Source of the DNA: Pelagibacterium sp.
Lineage (GTDB): Bacteria; Pseudomonadota; Alphaproteobacteria; Rhizobiales; Devosiaceae
DNA: 64,000 bases
Assembly (NCBI GenBank): GCA_002723255.1
Contig: PBNW01000078.1
Location: 1-64,000, forward strand
Reading direction: 5' to 3'
This document shows positions 34,713-43,876 of this stretch, piece after piece; within the stretch, counting starts at the first letter, position 1; every line of letters starts with the position of its first letter. A model generated the notes under the pieces. It searched no databases, was not told the origin of the DNA, and was given only the letters and a program-made list of their open reading frames with translations. The position numbers were made by a program, and so were the translations under genes.

Positions 34713-35450
34713 ATGTTCGGATTTGAATTGCCTGTGGTGTTCGGTGCCGGGATACTGAGTTTTCTCAGCCCGTGCGTTCTGCCGCTGGTTCCGGCCTATC
34801 TCACCTATATGTCGGGGGCGACCTTCGAGCGGTTGCGCGAAGAGGGTGTCGCGGGCGGGCGGCTTTATGGCCGGACGCTGGTGACGGCACTGGCTTTCGT
34901 TCTGGGCTTTTCGCTGATCTTTATCGCGTTCGGCGCGACGGCGACGTTTTTCGGACAGGCTTTGCGCCGCGCGCTTCCCATCCTGATGCCACTTGCGGGC
35001 ATTGTCATCGTCGTCGTGGGCCTGCACTTTCTCGGCATCTTCCGGATTTCGTGGCTATATCGGCAGTTCCGCATGGAAGGCCCGAAAATGGCCAGTGGGC
35101 CATTGGGGGGATTCCTTCTCGGGCTGGCGTTCGCCATCGGGTGGACGCCATGTATCGGGCCGATCCTCGCCGCCATCCTGACCGTTGCCGCCAACCAGCA
35201 GACCGCTTGGGAAGGTGCCGCGCTGCTCGCTGTCTATTCGGCGGGACTGGGAGTGCCGTTCATTCTTGCGGCCCTGGCGCTCGGGCCGTTCCTGTCTTTC
35301 TTCGACGGGTTCAAAAAGCATCTGGGTACCGTCGAGAAGGTGATGGGAGCCTTGCTGGTCCTGGTCGGCATTCTCTTTCTTACGGGCAATTTCACGCGAT
35401 TGGCCTTCTGGCTGCAGGCCAATTTCGAAGGCCTGAGCAAATTCGGCTAG
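34713..35450 (+). CDS. ccdA: CcdA-type thiol-disulfide transporter
   Basis: Inner-membrane protein of 245 residues with six TM helices that passes reducing power from thioredoxin to the periplasm for cytochrome c maturation. It has the two conserved one-Cys TM motifs FLSPCVLPLVPAYL (near residue 20) and GWTPCIGPILAAIL (near 148), the redox pair of the DsbD-beta/CcdA family. The start at 34713 has GGGAGCGG upstream. No ccm genes are nearby. Confidence 0.93.
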   Translation: MFGFELPVVFGAGILSFLSPCVLPLVPAYLTYMSGATFERLREEGVAGGRLYGRTLVTALAFVLGFSLIFIAFGATATFFGQALRRALPILMPLAGIVIVVVGLHFLGIFRISWLYRQFRMEGPKMASGPLGGFLLGLAFAIGWTPCIGPILAAILTVAANQQTAWEGAALLAVYSAGLGVPFILAALALGPFLSFFDGFKKHLGTVEKVMGALLVLVGILFLTGNFTRLAFWLQANFEGLSKFG

Positions 35451-35581
35451 GCTTCGCTTAACCATAGCCATAGACAAATTTGGCTAGTGCCGATTTTGGC
35501 GCAACACGACGCGATCACGAAACCGCGAGTTTACCCCTTGGGTCCAATGTCCTGTCTGGATCAATTGGGGGATCAGCAGCA

Positions 35582-36763
35582 ATGTCGGCACTTTCTGCCA
35601 TGGTGAACGCAGCGCCGGAGTCGGTTTCGGCGCGTGCATCTGTCAGCGTGCACCAGAGGATCGAAGACGTGGCCGATGCCTGGCAGCGGCTGGAAAATGC
35701 CCACTGCACCCTGGCTTCGCAGAAATACGGGCTGATCAGCACATGGATAGAGGCGGGCGCGCTCGGGAGTGCCGATTGCGTGTTTATCGTCATCTCGCTG
35801 GCGGGCGTGCCGGTCGCCTTGCTGCCGTTGATGCGAAAGCGCGCCTATGGGCTCCGTGTCGCGAGTTGGTTCACCGGGGATCATCTGGGATCTTACGCGC
35901 CGCTGATCGATCTTGAACGGTGGCGGACCGTCGCCGAGGGCGAACAGGTTCGCCTGTGGCGGCAGGGGTTTTCGTTGCTCGCCGATTGCGATCTGGTTCA
36001 TCTCCCCGATATGCCCGCCTCGCTTGCTCAGGCGAGCGGATTGAGCGCCGCGCTCGGCGGCCGGGTACTTGCCGATTGCATACACATTTCGCGCTATGAC
36101 GATTGGGCGTCGTGCGATGCCGAGCGCCGCGACAAGCGCCGCCGCAAGGTCGACCGCCAGCAGGGCAGCAAGCTGGCCGGGCGAGGCGAGGTGAATTTTG
36201 AGATCGTTACCGCCGGCGCGGAAGCGGACGGAATTATCGATACGATGTTTGCCCACAGGGCCGAACGGTTCAAGGTCCAGGGCATCCGCGACCCGTTCCG
36301 CCACGGCCCGGTCAAGGCATTCTACAAGCACGCCATGCAGAGCGCCGACGGCATTCTGCATGTGTTGCGCCTCGACGGCCAAGTGATCGCCGTGCGCTAC
36401 AACATCGAAGCGGGCGGGGGGCTTTATTCGCTCATCACCTCCATGCATCCGTCTCCGGACATGCAGTTTGGCTCCCCGGGCAAGCAGAATCTGCTGCACG
36501 CCATGCAGGCAAGTTTTGACGGCGGTTATCGGTTCATCGACATGGGCAAGGGCGAAAGCGACGAAAAACGCCTCTGGTGCAATGAAAAACAGCCGCTCAT
36601 GGCGTTCGCCCATGCGCTGACCCCGACCGGACGTCTTGCGGCGGCGGGTCTGGCGGCCGGCGAGAGGGCAAAGGGCGCGATCAAGACCCATCCGGCGCTG
36701 TTCGACATGTATCGCAAGCTGCGCAGCCGCATGGGCGGCCGGGTGCAGACCGCAAGGACATGA
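35582..36763 (+). CDS. GNAT-fold protein, CelD/BcsL-like
   Basis: 393-residue cytoplasmic protein of the FemAB-like, GNAT-related CelD family (also called BioF2-like acetyltransferase_6) linked to polysaccharide synthesis. There are two halves: residues 20-190 with WQRLENAHCTLASQKYGLISTW, and the GNAT-like second half with FMAHRAERF-type helices, LHVLRLDGQVIAVRYNI and FIDMGKGESDEKRLW. The start at 35582 is chosen because the upstream 34 codons run through non-conserved intergenic sequence and GGGGATC precedes it. The substrate is unknown, and no cellulose genes are nearby. Confidence 0.8.
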   Translation: MSALSAMVNAAPESVSARASVSVHQRIEDVADAWQRLENAHCTLASQKYGLISTWIEAGALGSADCVFIVISLAGVPVALLPLMRKRAYGLRVASWFTGDHLGSYAPLIDLERWRTVAEGEQVRLWRQGFSLLADCDLVHLPDMPASLAQASGLSAALGGRVLADCIHISRYDDWASCDAERRDKRRRKVDRQQGSKLAGRGEVNFEIVTAGAEADGIIDTMFAHRAERFKVQGIRDPFRHGPVKAFYKHAMQSADGILHVLRLDGQVIAVRYNIEAGGGLYSLITSMHPSPDMQFGSPGKQNLLHAMQASFDGGYRFIDMGKGESDEKRLWCNEKQPLMAFAHALTPTGRLAAAGLAAGERAKGAIKTHPALFDMYRKLRSRMGGRVQTART

Positions 36764-36821
36764 TGGTGTGCCTGGGTCGCGTTGGCTCGGTGAATCCGAA
36801 AGTCGCGATAAAGAACTGAAG

Positions 36822-37541
36822 TTAAAAGAGCTTCATGCCGCGTAACGAGGTGTGGGTCGATTTGCCGACGATGATGTGGTCATGCACGGTGATGCCCAGC
36901 GGCTTGGCGATATCGGCGATCTGACGGGTCATCTGGACGTCAGCTGACGACGGCGCAGGGTCGCCCGACGGGTGGTTGTGCACAAGGATAAGCGCGGTGG
37001 CCGAAAGCTCCAGAGTGCGCTTGATGACTTCGCGCGGATAGACCGGCGTGTGGTCGACCGTTCCGATCTGCTGCACCTCGTCGGCGATCAGCTTGTTCTT
37101 TTTGTCCAGAAACAGGATGCGGAACTGTTCGACCGTTTCGTATGACATCGAGGCCTTGCAGTAATCGATGACCTCGGTCCACGAGCCCAGGATCGGGCGG
37201 TCGTGTACGGCATCCCTGCCGATGCGCTGGGCGGCGGCGAGGATGACCTTGAGATCGGTGATCGCTGTGGGCCCCAGTCCGTCGATTTCCTCGAGCAAAT
37301 GCGGCGGGGCGCCAATCGCTTCGGAAAAGCTGCCAAAGCGCTTGAGCATGGCCTTGGCAATGGGCTTGGTGTCGCGGCGAGGCAGGAGCCGGAACAGCAA
37401 GAGCTCGAGCAGTTCATAATCCTGCAGTGCCGCTGAGCCGCCTTTGGTAAAGCGTTCGCGCAGCCGGTCGCGATGCCCGTGATAATCGGGCGCCGCTTCG
37501 GCCAATCCATTCGTGTCGCTTGCCCCCGGTTTCGACGTCAT
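36822..37541 (-). CDS. radC: RadC-like JAB-domain protein
   Basis: 239 residues with an N-terminal helix-hairpin-helix-like region ([18 protein letters not shown]) and a C-terminal JAB/MPN metal domain with [15 protein letters not shown]. coli RadC was once called a repair protein, but its enzymatic role remains unsettled. The ATG at 37541 overlaps the map stop by four bases (ATGA), so the two are translationally coupled. Confidence 0.92.
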   Translation of the reverse strand: MTSKPGASDTNGLAEAAPDYHGHRDRLRERFTKGGSAALQDYELLELLLFRLLPRRDTKPIAKAMLKRFGSFSEAIGAPPHLLEEIDGLGPTAITDLKVILAAAQRIGRDAVHDRPILGSWTEVIDYCKASMSYETVEQFRILFLDKKNKLIADEVQQIGTVDHTPVYPREVIKRTLELSATALILVHNHPSGDPAPSSADVQMTRQIADIAKPLGITVHDHIIVGKSTHTSLRGMKLF

Positions 37542-38374
37542 GGATCGTTGCGGGCCTCCAGGGGATTGAACAGACCACGCGGCGAGAGCGTGAAAATCTC
37601 GTTTCCGGTTTCGGTTATGCCGATCGAATGCTCGCACTGGGCCGAAAGCGTGCGGTCGCGGGTGACGGAGGTCCAGCCATCGTTGAGGATTTTGACCTGC
37701 GGCCGGCCGAGATTGATCATCGGCTCGATGGTAAAGATCATGCCCGGTTTGAGTTCGACCCCGGTGCCGGGATTGCCGAAATGCATGATGTTGGGTTCAT
37801 CGTGGAACAGGCGGCCCAGCCCGTGGCCGACGAAATCGCGCACCACGCTGGCCCGCTCGCCTTCGGCATAGCGCTGGATGGCGGCGCCGATGTCGCCGGT
37901 GGTGTTGCCGGGTTTGGCCGCTTCGATGCCCAGCCGCAGGCTTTCATAGGTGATCTCGATCAGCCGCTCTGCCTTGCGGGAAATTTCACCCACCGGATAC
38001 ATGCGGCTCGAATCGCCGTGCCAGCCATCGACGATCAGGGTGACGTCGATATTGACGATATCGCCCTCGCACAGCGGCTTTTCGCCCGGCATGCCGTGGC
38101 AGACGACGTGGTTGATCGAGGTGCAGGTGGAATAGCGGTAGCCGCGATAGTTGAGCGTCGCCGGCGCGGCGCCGTTGTCGCGGGCAAACTCATAAACGAA
38201 GCGGTCGAGCTTTGCAGTCGGAACGCCCGGTTCGACCATGGGAACGATAAGATCGAGCACTTCGGCGGTCAGCGCGCCGGCCTTGCGCATGCCGGCGAAG
38301 CCCTCCTCGCCGTGCAGCGGGATGACACCGGGCATGCGTTTCTTCTTGGCCGCCGCTTCGACGTAGGTGGTCAT
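37538..38374 (-). CDS. map: Methionine aminopeptidase type I
   Basis: 278-residue dinuclear-metal enzyme removing N-terminal Met. Metal ligands are in [15 protein letters not shown] (two Asp), [12 protein letters not shown] (His), TIEPMIN (Glu) and CEHSIGIT (Glu/His). The ATG at 38374 has AGGAG upstream, and a 33-codon upstream extension is rejected. It precedes radC in an operon, and sfsA lies 32 bases upstream on the same strand. Confidence 0.96.
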   Translation of the reverse strand: MTTYVEAAAKKKRMPGVIPLHGEEGFAGMRKAGALTAEVLDLIVPMVEPGVPTAKLDRFVYEFARDNGAAPATLNYRGYRYSTCTSINHVVCHGMPGEKPLCEGDIVNIDVTLIVDGWHGDSSRMYPVGEISRKAERLIEITYESLRLGIEAAKPGNTTGDIGAAIQRYAEGERASVVRDFVGHGLGRLFHDEPNIMHFGNPGTGVELKPGMIFTIEPMINLGRPQVKILNDGWTSVTRDRTLSAQCEHSIGITETGNEIFTLSPRGLFNPLEARNDP

Positions 38375-38406
38375 TGTGGTCTCCTGTTGGAGGCAAGGTA
38401 ATCGGC

Positions 38407-39108
38407 TCACTCGCGTATGGGAAGAGGGTCTCCGAGGGTGATCGCGTCTGCCGTTATATCGGTGGCGTAGCACAGGGCCTCAACCCCTGCCGCGCGCGCC
38501 TCGCCGAACGCTCTGGCATAAGCCTTGTCGATATCGGCGGCGAGGGTGAACTGAGTGCAATCGCCGCGCTGGACGAGATAAAGCATCACCGCGCGGTGGC
38601 CTTCCCCGACCATGCGCGCCAGATCGGCCAGGTGACGCGCTCCGCGCGTGGTTACCGAATCGGGAAATTCGGCCAGCCCCGCTGCGCGCACCAGATGGAC
38701 GTTTTTGACCTCGAGATAGCAGTCGGGCAGCCCTTGGCCGGTCAGAAGGAAGTCGATGCGGCTTTTTTCGGCGTATTTCACTTCAGGCCTTATGCCGTCA
38801 TAGGCGGCCAGCTCGGGAATGGCGCGGGCACGCAAGGCTTCGCCGACGATGCGGTTGGGGTGGGCGGTGTTGATGCCCACAATGCCGGTGGGCAGTTCGA
38901 CCAGTTCGAGAGAATGGGCCAGCTTGCGTTTCGGATCGTCCGATTTGGAGAGCCAGACGGGCAGGCCGGGCATGGCGAGTCCGGTCATGGCGCCGGGATT
39001 GGCGCAATGGGCGGTAACGATATCACCGGTTTCGAGCGTCACGTCGGCAAGGAAGCGCTTGTAGCGCCTGATCAGCGTGCCGCGGGTCAAAGGCCCTGAA
39101 AAGTGCAT
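38407..39108 (-). CDS. sfsA: SfsA DNA/RNA nuclease-fold protein
   Basis: 233-residue SfsA family member; the E. coli protein was found as a sugar-fermentation stimulator with DNA binding, and the fold has a PD-(D/E)XK-like nuclease core. Conserved blocks are RYKRFLADV, ITAHCANPGAMTGL, SRIDFLLTG...CYLEVKNVHLV and YLVQRGDC. It begins an sfsA-map-radC minus-strand run common in Hyphomicrobiales and is divergent from cinA. Confidence 0.93.
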   Translation of the reverse strand: MHFSGPLTRGTLIRRYKRFLADVTLETGDIVTAHCANPGAMTGLAMPGLPVWLSKSDDPKRKLAHSLELVELPTGIVGINTAHPNRIVGEALRARAIPELAAYDGIRPEVKYAEKSRIDFLLTGQGLPDCYLEVKNVHLVRAAGLAEFPDSVTTRGARHLADLARMVGEGHRAVMLYLVQRGDCTQFTLAADIDKAYARAFGEARAAGVEALCYATDITADAITLGDPLPIRE

Positions 39109-39181
39109 AAACTCACCAGAATTGCTTGATTTCCCGGACCGGGAAGGGCATCCATGACGCTCCGTTTAGAGCATTGAACCC

Positions 39182-39955
39182 ATGAATGAAACAGCAGTCA
39201 CTGCCGGCCTGATCGTTATCGGGGATGAAATCCTTTCGGGACGGACAAAGGACGTCAACATCGCAACCACGGCGCAGTTCTGCACCGATCTGGGGATCGA
39301 GTTGCGGGAAGTGCGGATCGTTTCCGACGACACCGATGCGATCATCGAAGCCGTCAACGCGCTGCGCGCCCGCTGCACATATGTCTTTACGACCGGTGGG
39401 ATCGGGCCGACCCATGACGATATCACCGCCGATGCCATAGCAAAGGCGTTCGGGGTCGACTTGCCGATCAACCAGGAAGCGCGGGCCATGCTCGAAGCGC
39501 GCTGGGCCGAAAGCGGCACACCCGCGACGCCGGCCCGGCTGCGGATGGCACGCATTCCAGTCGGGGCCGATCTGATCGTCAATGCCGTTTCGGCCGCTCC
39601 GGGTTTCCGCATCGGCAATGTGCATGTGATGGCGGGCGTGCCCAAGATCATGCAGGCCATGCTCGAATCGATCGCGCCGACGCTTGAAGGCGGCCGCAAG
39701 GTGGAAAGCCGGACGGTGCCGGCCGCCGTGGGAGAGGGCGCCGTTGGCGACCCCTTGGGCGAAATCCAGTCGCGCTATGACGACGTCAAGATCGGGTCCT
39801 ATCCGCAGATGGGCAATACCCATGTGATGACCTATCTCGTGTTACGCAGCCACGATATTGAACGGCTCGAACAGGCGACAGCCGAGGTGCAGGCGCTGGT
39901 CGATCGCCTTCACGCCGAAAAGAACATCGTTTTGCCCAAGGAACCTTACGCATGA
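39182..39955 (+). CDS. CinA-like MoeA/MogA-fold protein (competence/damage-inducible protein A family)
   Basis: 257-residue molybdopterin-binding-fold protein equal to the N-terminal (COG1058) half of CinA, related to ADP-ribose and NMN pyrophosphatases. Signature: [17 protein letters not shown] and [17 protein letters not shown]. The nicotinamide-nucleotide amidase domain (PncC) is missing, as is usual for the short alphaproteobacterial form. It overlaps gpt by four bases. Confidence 0.92.
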   Translation: MNETAVTAGLIVIGDEILSGRTKDVNIATTAQFCTDLGIELREVRIVSDDTDAIIEAVNALRARCTYVFTTGGIGPTHDDITADAIAKAFGVDLPINQEARAMLEARWAESGTPATPARLRMARIPVGADLIVNAVSAAPGFRIGNVHVMAGVPKIMQAMLESIAPTLEGGRKVESRTVPAAVGEGAVGDPLGEIQSRYDDVKIGSYPQMGNTHVMTYLVLRSHDIERLEQATAEVQALVDRLHAEKNIVLPKEPYA

Positions 39956-40446
39956 CCCCGCAGAACAAATCCTTCCCGGTTTCCTGGGATCAGTTTCACC
40001 GTGATTCCCGTGCGCTGGCGTGGCGGCTGACGAGCGAAGGGCCGTTCCATTCGATCGTCGCGATCACCCGCGGCGGGCTGGTGCCGGCGGCGATCATCGC
40101 GCGCGAACTCAACATTCGGGTGATCGAGAGCGTCTCGGTCAAATCCTACGATCATCAGAGCCAGGGCAAGATCACGGTGCTCAAGGCAATCAATTCCGAT
40201 CTGATCGCGGCCGATGCGTCGGGCGAAAAACTGCTCATCATCGACGATCTGGTCGACACCGGCGCGACGGCCCGCGCGGTGCGCGACATGCTGCCCAACG
40301 CCCATTTCGCCACGGTCTATGCCAAGCCGCAGGGCCGCGATATGGTCGACAGCTTTATCACCGAGGTCAGCCAGGACACATGGATTTTCTTCCCATGGGA
40401 TCTGGACTTCACCTACGCCGCCCCCATTGCAGGCGGCACTGACTGA
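39952..40446 (+). CDS. gpt: Xanthine(-guanine) phosphoribosyltransferase
   Basis: 164-residue PRTase of purine salvage, adding ribose-phosphate to xanthine, guanine or hypoxanthine. The PRPP motif is [17 protein letters not shown], and the N-terminal [19 protein letters not shown] is typical of Gpt. Starts and stops overlap on both sides (ATGA with cinA, TGATG with the ASCH gene), so the three genes are tightly coupled. Confidence 0.94.
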   Translation: MTPQNKSFPVSWDQFHRDSRALAWRLTSEGPFHSIVAITRGGLVPAAIIARELNIRVIESVSVKSYDHQSQGKITVLKAINSDLIAADASGEKLLIIDDLVDTGATARAVRDMLPNAHFATVYAKPQGRDMVDSFITEVSQDTWIFFPWDLDFTYAAPIAGGTD

Positions 40447-40724
40447 TGCTGATCAAGCTCGAGGTTCTCGAGAAGATAAAGTCGGGCGAGATCACGCTTC
40501 AGTTCCGCCGCTGGCGGCGGCGCACGGTCAAGGCGGGTGGTACACTCAAGACGAAGGTCGGGGTTTTGCAGATCGGCAGTATCACACCGATCAGGCCCGA
40601 CGATGTCGGTGATGCGGACGCCCGCCGTGCCGGTTTCCGTGACAGCGCCGAATTTCTCCAATGGCTCGATACAATGAAGCCTGGAGAATTGGACCGGATC
40701 GAGGTCGGGTACAAGGGCGAATAA
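40446..40724 (+). CDS. ASCH/PUA-like small protein
   Basis: 92-residue protein with the ASCH-domain pattern: SGEITLQFRRWRRRTVKAGG followed by GVLQIGSITPIRPDDV. ASCH domains are RNA-binding-like beta-barrels, and some members deacetylate modified nucleosides. It is coupled to gpt by a one-base overlap, so a link to nucleoside or nucleotide handling is plausible but unproved. Confidence 0.8.
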   Translation: MLIKLEVLEKIKSGEITLQFRRWRRRTVKAGGTLKTKVGVLQIGSITPIRPDDVGDADARRAGFRDSAEFLQWLDTMKPGELDRIEVGYKGE

Positions 40725-40736
40725 ACGCCCTCGCGC

Positions 40737-41591
40737 TCAGTCCACGATCTCGATCGAGAGCGCCAGAAGGTCGATGACCTGTCCGGTGCCGGCGGGATCG
40801 GGCAGAATGCCGACAAAGTCCCCTTTGCCCTGCTCGATTTCCCTGACCGCATAACGGAACATGGCCGGTCCGTCGCCCGCGGTTACCTGGCGCCAGCCGC
40901 TGTTTCCGACTTCGTGTGTGGAATAGGCAACTTCGATATCGGCACTCGTACCCTCGACGGGGGCGGCAAGAATATGGACACGTATGTCATTGCCGCTTGC
41001 GGCCTGTTCAACCTCATCGGGCAAGCGGAACGCTATGCCGCCTGTCTTGCCGCTCGAATGGGGATCCTCGACGCTGCCGGAGAGGCGGAGAGCGTCGTCG
41101 CGCCGTTCGACGGTGAACCCTCTGGGAACCGTGCGATCGGGAAGATCGCTCCACGCAAAGACGTAGGCGCCGGGCAGGTCGGGTCTTTCACCGGTCGATT
41201 CCGCAGCCGGTGCGGCGGGCGCTTCGGCTGCCGGTTCTGCAATGGGGTCAGCTGTTTCTTCGGGGGCTGGTTCAACACCGGATTCATCTGGTGTTTCGGC
41301 CGTCGGTTGAGCCGGCAGTTCGACTGGCTCCTGGGTAGCCTCGGTTTCCTCCGATTCGGGACCGCCGGGCAAAGAGATCACAGTGCCTATGGACAACTGG
41401 TCGCAATCGCCCTCAAGCACATCGGCATTCGCCTCGCACAAGGCGGGCCAGAGGCGGCCGTTGCCCAGTTCACGGGCTGCAATGGACGAAAGGGTATCGC
41501 CGGATTGAACGGTGACGGTGGCAGCGGTGGCCGGAAAAGCGGCCGCGAGAAACCCCAGAAAAACCAGCCCCTGCTTGGTCGTGATCGGCAT
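40737..41591 (-). CDS. Exported LysM-domain protein
   Basis: 284 residues: signal peptide to about residue 24, one LysM domain (TVTVQSGDTLSSIAARELGNG...LSIGTVISLPGG, 25-76) that binds peptidoglycan, an acidic Pro/Glu/Ala linker (about 77-135), and a C-terminal beta-rich domain of unknown type. It probably acts in the periplasm at the wall. The ATG at 41591 has GGAAGG upstream; a longer frame would run through the tRNA gene on the other strand. It converges with the cinA operon with 12 bases between. Confidence 0.85.
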   Translation of the reverse strand: MPITTKQGLVFLGFLAAAFPATAATVTVQSGDTLSSIAARELGNGRLWPALCEANADVLEGDCDQLSIGTVISLPGGPESEETEATQEPVELPAQPTAETPDESGVEPAPEETADPIAEPAAEAPAAPAAESTGERPDLPGAYVFAWSDLPDRTVPRGFTVERRDDALRLSGSVEDPHSSGKTGGIAFRLPDEVEQAASGNDIRVHILAAPVEGTSADIEVAYSTHEVGNSGWRQVTAGDGPAMFRYAVREIEQGKGDFVGILPDPAGTGQVIDLLALSIEIVD

Positions 41592-41744
41592 TACGAACCT
41601 TCCTATCGCAAGTGAGAAACAGCACCAATAGGGTACAGTTGTTGCACTTTTTCGAAGGGATTTGAACCGATTGCCGGAACAGCAGAATTGCGTGTCGTGC
41701 AGACCTTTCCAAAATTCGTCCCGCAACCTATAGGTTTGTGCTGC

Positions 41745-41830
41745 GCGGGCGTGGTGGAATGGTAGACACACAGGACTTAAAATCCTGAGGAGGTATCTCC
41801 GTGCGGGTTCGAGTCCCGCCGCCCGCACCA
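41745..41830 (+). tRNA. tRNA-Leu (anticodon TAA)
   Basis: 86-nt class II tRNA with a 7-bp acceptor stem (GCGGGCG with CGCCCGC), anticodon stem CAGGA/TCCTG, loop CTTAAAA giving anticodon TAA, a long variable arm typical of Leu, T-arm GTTCGAGTC and encoded 3' CCA. It is divergent from the LysM gene. Confidence 0.97.
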
Positions 41831-41880
41831 GTTCTGCAAAACAATGGGCAGGACCCGGCGTTTACCGACGGGCCGGCGGC

Positions 41881-42012
41881 CTATTTGGTGCTTTTTTGCG
41901 CGGTATCGGCCTTGCCGGTTTTCCGGCTGGCCTTGAGTTTATCCAGCAAGGCGCGCTTGGCGTCATTGGACGCTTTGCGGCGGTCGGCATGATCTGGAAG
42001 TTTGAAGTTCAT
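41881..42012 (-). CDS. DUF6481-like small charged protein
   Basis: 43-residue highly charged peptide (starts MNFKLPDHADRRKASNDAKR, ends in a Lys/Thr-rich tail). It matches my memory of DUF6481, small alphaproteobacterial proteins of unknown role. The ATG at 42012 has GAGCG in a purine-rich stretch upstream. Too short for most gene callers, but codon use and start are convincing. Confidence 0.72.
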   Translation of the reverse strand: MNFKLPDHADRRKASNDAKRALLDKLKASRKTGKADTAQKSTK

Positions 42013-42042
42013 TTCGTGCGCTCTTTTGCGGTGCCGCCCAAA

Positions 42043-42081
42043 TAAATGGCCCGGCCAGGAGGTGGAATCTCCGACCGGGCC
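42043..42081 (-). terminator. Possible terminator of lipoprotein gene
   Basis: GGCCCGG (42048-42054) pairs with CCGGGCC (42075-42081). The minus-strand tail is ATTTATTTGG. Confidence 0.45.
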
Positions 42082-42164
42082 AAGCCTTCAATCGGCGAAG
42101 ATCGAAGGGAGGCGAACAGTTAGAGCAGGGCGCCACGCAACGCAAGATTTATCGCGGGCTGGCC

Positions 42165-42587
42165 TCATTGACAGGGCGAAAACAGTGTCGCCTCGGTTCC
42201 GCGATCGGGCCAGACAATCGCGATCTGTTCGCCGGCCTGGGCGAAGCTGATCGGCTCCTGGATGGTTTCGCCCTCCGATTGGCACGCCAACTGCGCGGTG
42301 GCACCGCCTTCGGGCGTGGTCTCGATTTGCGTCATGTCGCAGATATTCTCGCGACCCTCGAACCGGGATTCGGTGATCGTGATCGGAAAACCGTCGGTCT
42401 GGTCCGTGCACCAGACCGGATCGGCGGCCCACTGGCCGACATAGAACGGTGCGGGCTCGGGCGAGGGCTCGGCTGCCGCTTCGGAATCGCTGGCTTCCGC
42501 GTCGGCCTGGGGCGCTTCGCTCTCTGAACATGCAGCCAATGTTGCGGTGAGTGCCAGAGCGCACAATGTGATGAGATGGCCTCGCAT
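42165..42587 (-). CDS. Putative lipoprotein (unknown)
   Basis: 140 residues with a lipobox (LTATLAACSE; Cys20), so it is probably anchored in the outer membrane or periplasm. An acidic Ala/Glu/Pro-rich linker follows, then a domain with four Cys (WCTD, ICDM, LACQ, SPCQ) that may form two disulfides. No family is recognised. The start has GGAGG 7 bases upstream. It neighbours another small exported protein gene on the same strand. Confidence 0.75.
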   Translation of the reverse strand: MRGHLITLCALALTATLAACSESEAPQADAEASDSEAAAEPSPEPAPFYVGQWAADPVWCTDQTDGFPITITESRFEGRENICDMTQIETTPEGGATAQLACQSEGETIQEPISFAQAGEQIAIVWPDRGTEATLFSPCQ

Positions 42588-42729
42588 GATGGTCCTCCGA
42601 AACCTGGTTGCCAGTTCGCGATGCTGACACAAAATCGGCCGCCCCGCGAGCGCGGAACGGCCGACCGGGAGGAGGTCTGCACCAAAAATCCAGGCGGAAA
42701 GGGAGGGCCGCCAGGACCGTGTTCGGAAC

Positions 42730-43032
42730 CTACTGGGCCGCGGGCGCTTCCATGGGGGCATCGGTCATCGGTGCTTCCATGGTGTTGGCCGGTGCTTCGG
42801 TGGCCGGCATCAGCGCCGCGAATTCTTCGGCCGAGAGCGATCCGTCGGTGTCGGTATCGAGCATGGCAAAGCTTTCAGCGGTCAGGTCTGGAATCGCGAC
42901 CTGCAACTCTTCCATGCTGATAACGCCATCGGCGTTGGCATCGAGCGAATTGAAATCGAGGGCCTGTGCGAATGCGCCGCCGGTTGCGGAAAGGCCAATA
43001 AGCGTCGCAAGGGAAAGAACTGTCTTATTCAT
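42730..43032 (-). CDS. Small exported EF-hand protein
   Basis: 100 residues: signal peptide (to about 23), two canonical EF-hand Ca loops (31-42, DANADGVISMEE; 59-70, DTDTDGSLSAEE) and a low-complexity tail with repeated EAP motifs. It is likely a periplasmic Ca-binding protein. The ATG at 43032 has GGAGC upstream. It lies 142 bases upstream of the lipoprotein gene. Confidence 0.83.
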   Translation of the reverse strand: MNKTVLSLATLIGLSATGGAFAQALDFNSLDANADGVISMEELQVAIPDLTAESFAMLDTDTDGSLSAEEFAALMPATEAPANTMEAPMTDAPMEAPAAQ

Positions 43033-43337
43033 GGCTTTGTGCTCCATGTGATGTGGTCCGGACGGGGCCGGCCATTCATTCAAAAATCGCTCGGCAGGTG
43101 CCGGGCGTCGATTCCGCTGATCGCGAAACCGTGAGCACATCGTGAGCAGGCGCAGTGGCGGGGGTTGGACCTCGCTGCGGCTATGCAGTGGAGTTTGTTG
43201 GGATTTTTTGTGTCGGACCGGGCGCACTGTGGCGAGAATTCGATCACGAAAACGGAGCGAAAGCCCCGATTTGTCGGCTCAACGCGGCCTGGGTGGTAAG
43301 CCAATCTGGGCGGCGGGTTCCGGTCTTGCCTTACTCG
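43033..43337. other. Intergenic stretch upstream of EF-hand gene
   Basis: 305 bases with no convincing gene, tRNA or repeat on either strand. It presumably carries the promoter of the EF-hand gene. Confidence 0.5.
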
Positions 43338-43655
43338 TTAAGCTGCGGCGCTTGCCCGGACCATGGGTTCGGGTTCGGCAATCGAGAGCGTGCACATGGG
43401 CTGGGTCAGCATTTCACGCAGCATCATCAGGCCACGGGTCCAGCGCGCAAGGGCGACGGGGTCGGATGGCGGGACGTTGCCGGAGCGTGCATGGGAAACC
43501 ACGGCTGCTGCCTCGGCCACGGGCAGGGCCATGACGTTGCAATAAAGCGTGTGCGCGTCGACGTGCGGATTGATCGCAGACTCGACTTTTTCGTCGTGGA
43601 AAGCCCAGACCAGCATGAGCGTCAGTTCGTTTCGAGTCAGCAGTTTCATGCCCAT
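43338..43655 (-). CDS. Hypothetical 105-residue protein
   Basis: Soluble, helical, without signal peptide. It starts MGMKLLTRNELTLMLVWAFHD and has one internal hydrophobic stretch (TLYCNVMALPVAEAAAVVSHA). No family is recognised. Two in-frame ATGs (43655, 43649) are possible; GGGAA precedes the first. The far longer upstream frame overlaps a terminator and is non-coding. Confidence 0.55.
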   Translation of the reverse strand: MGMKLLTRNELTLMLVWAFHDEKVESAINPHVDAHTLYCNVMALPVAEAAAVVSHARSGNVPPSDPVALARWTRGLMMLREMLTQPMCTLSIAEPEPMVRASAAA

Positions 43656-43820
43656 TTCCCATTCTGGAAAACCGTTGTCGAGCAAAGCTACACCCGCTTG
43701 GACCGTCAGATGGTAAACAACGGGCGCCTCGGGGCGCCAGATTGAAGATGTTGTAAATCGGCGGTTTCGGGGAAAGATAAAATTGCACGAATCGGCAGTG
43801 CGTTGCTGCCCCGAAGCCAA

Positions 43821-43855
43821 AATGAAAAAGGCCGCCTTTGGGGGGACGGCCTTTT
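43821..43855 (-). terminator. Terminator of TRAP operon
   Basis: AAAAGGCCG (43826-43834) pairs with CGGCCTTTT (43847-43855), followed on the minus strand by TTTTTCATTTTGG. Confidence 0.75.
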
Positions 43856-43876
43856 GTCGTTCTGGGTCGGGAGCCT

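Noticed and set aside
41592-41828. N-terminal extension of the LysM protein
   Set aside because: Would run antisense through tRNA-Leu; a signal peptide and ribosome-binding site support 41591.
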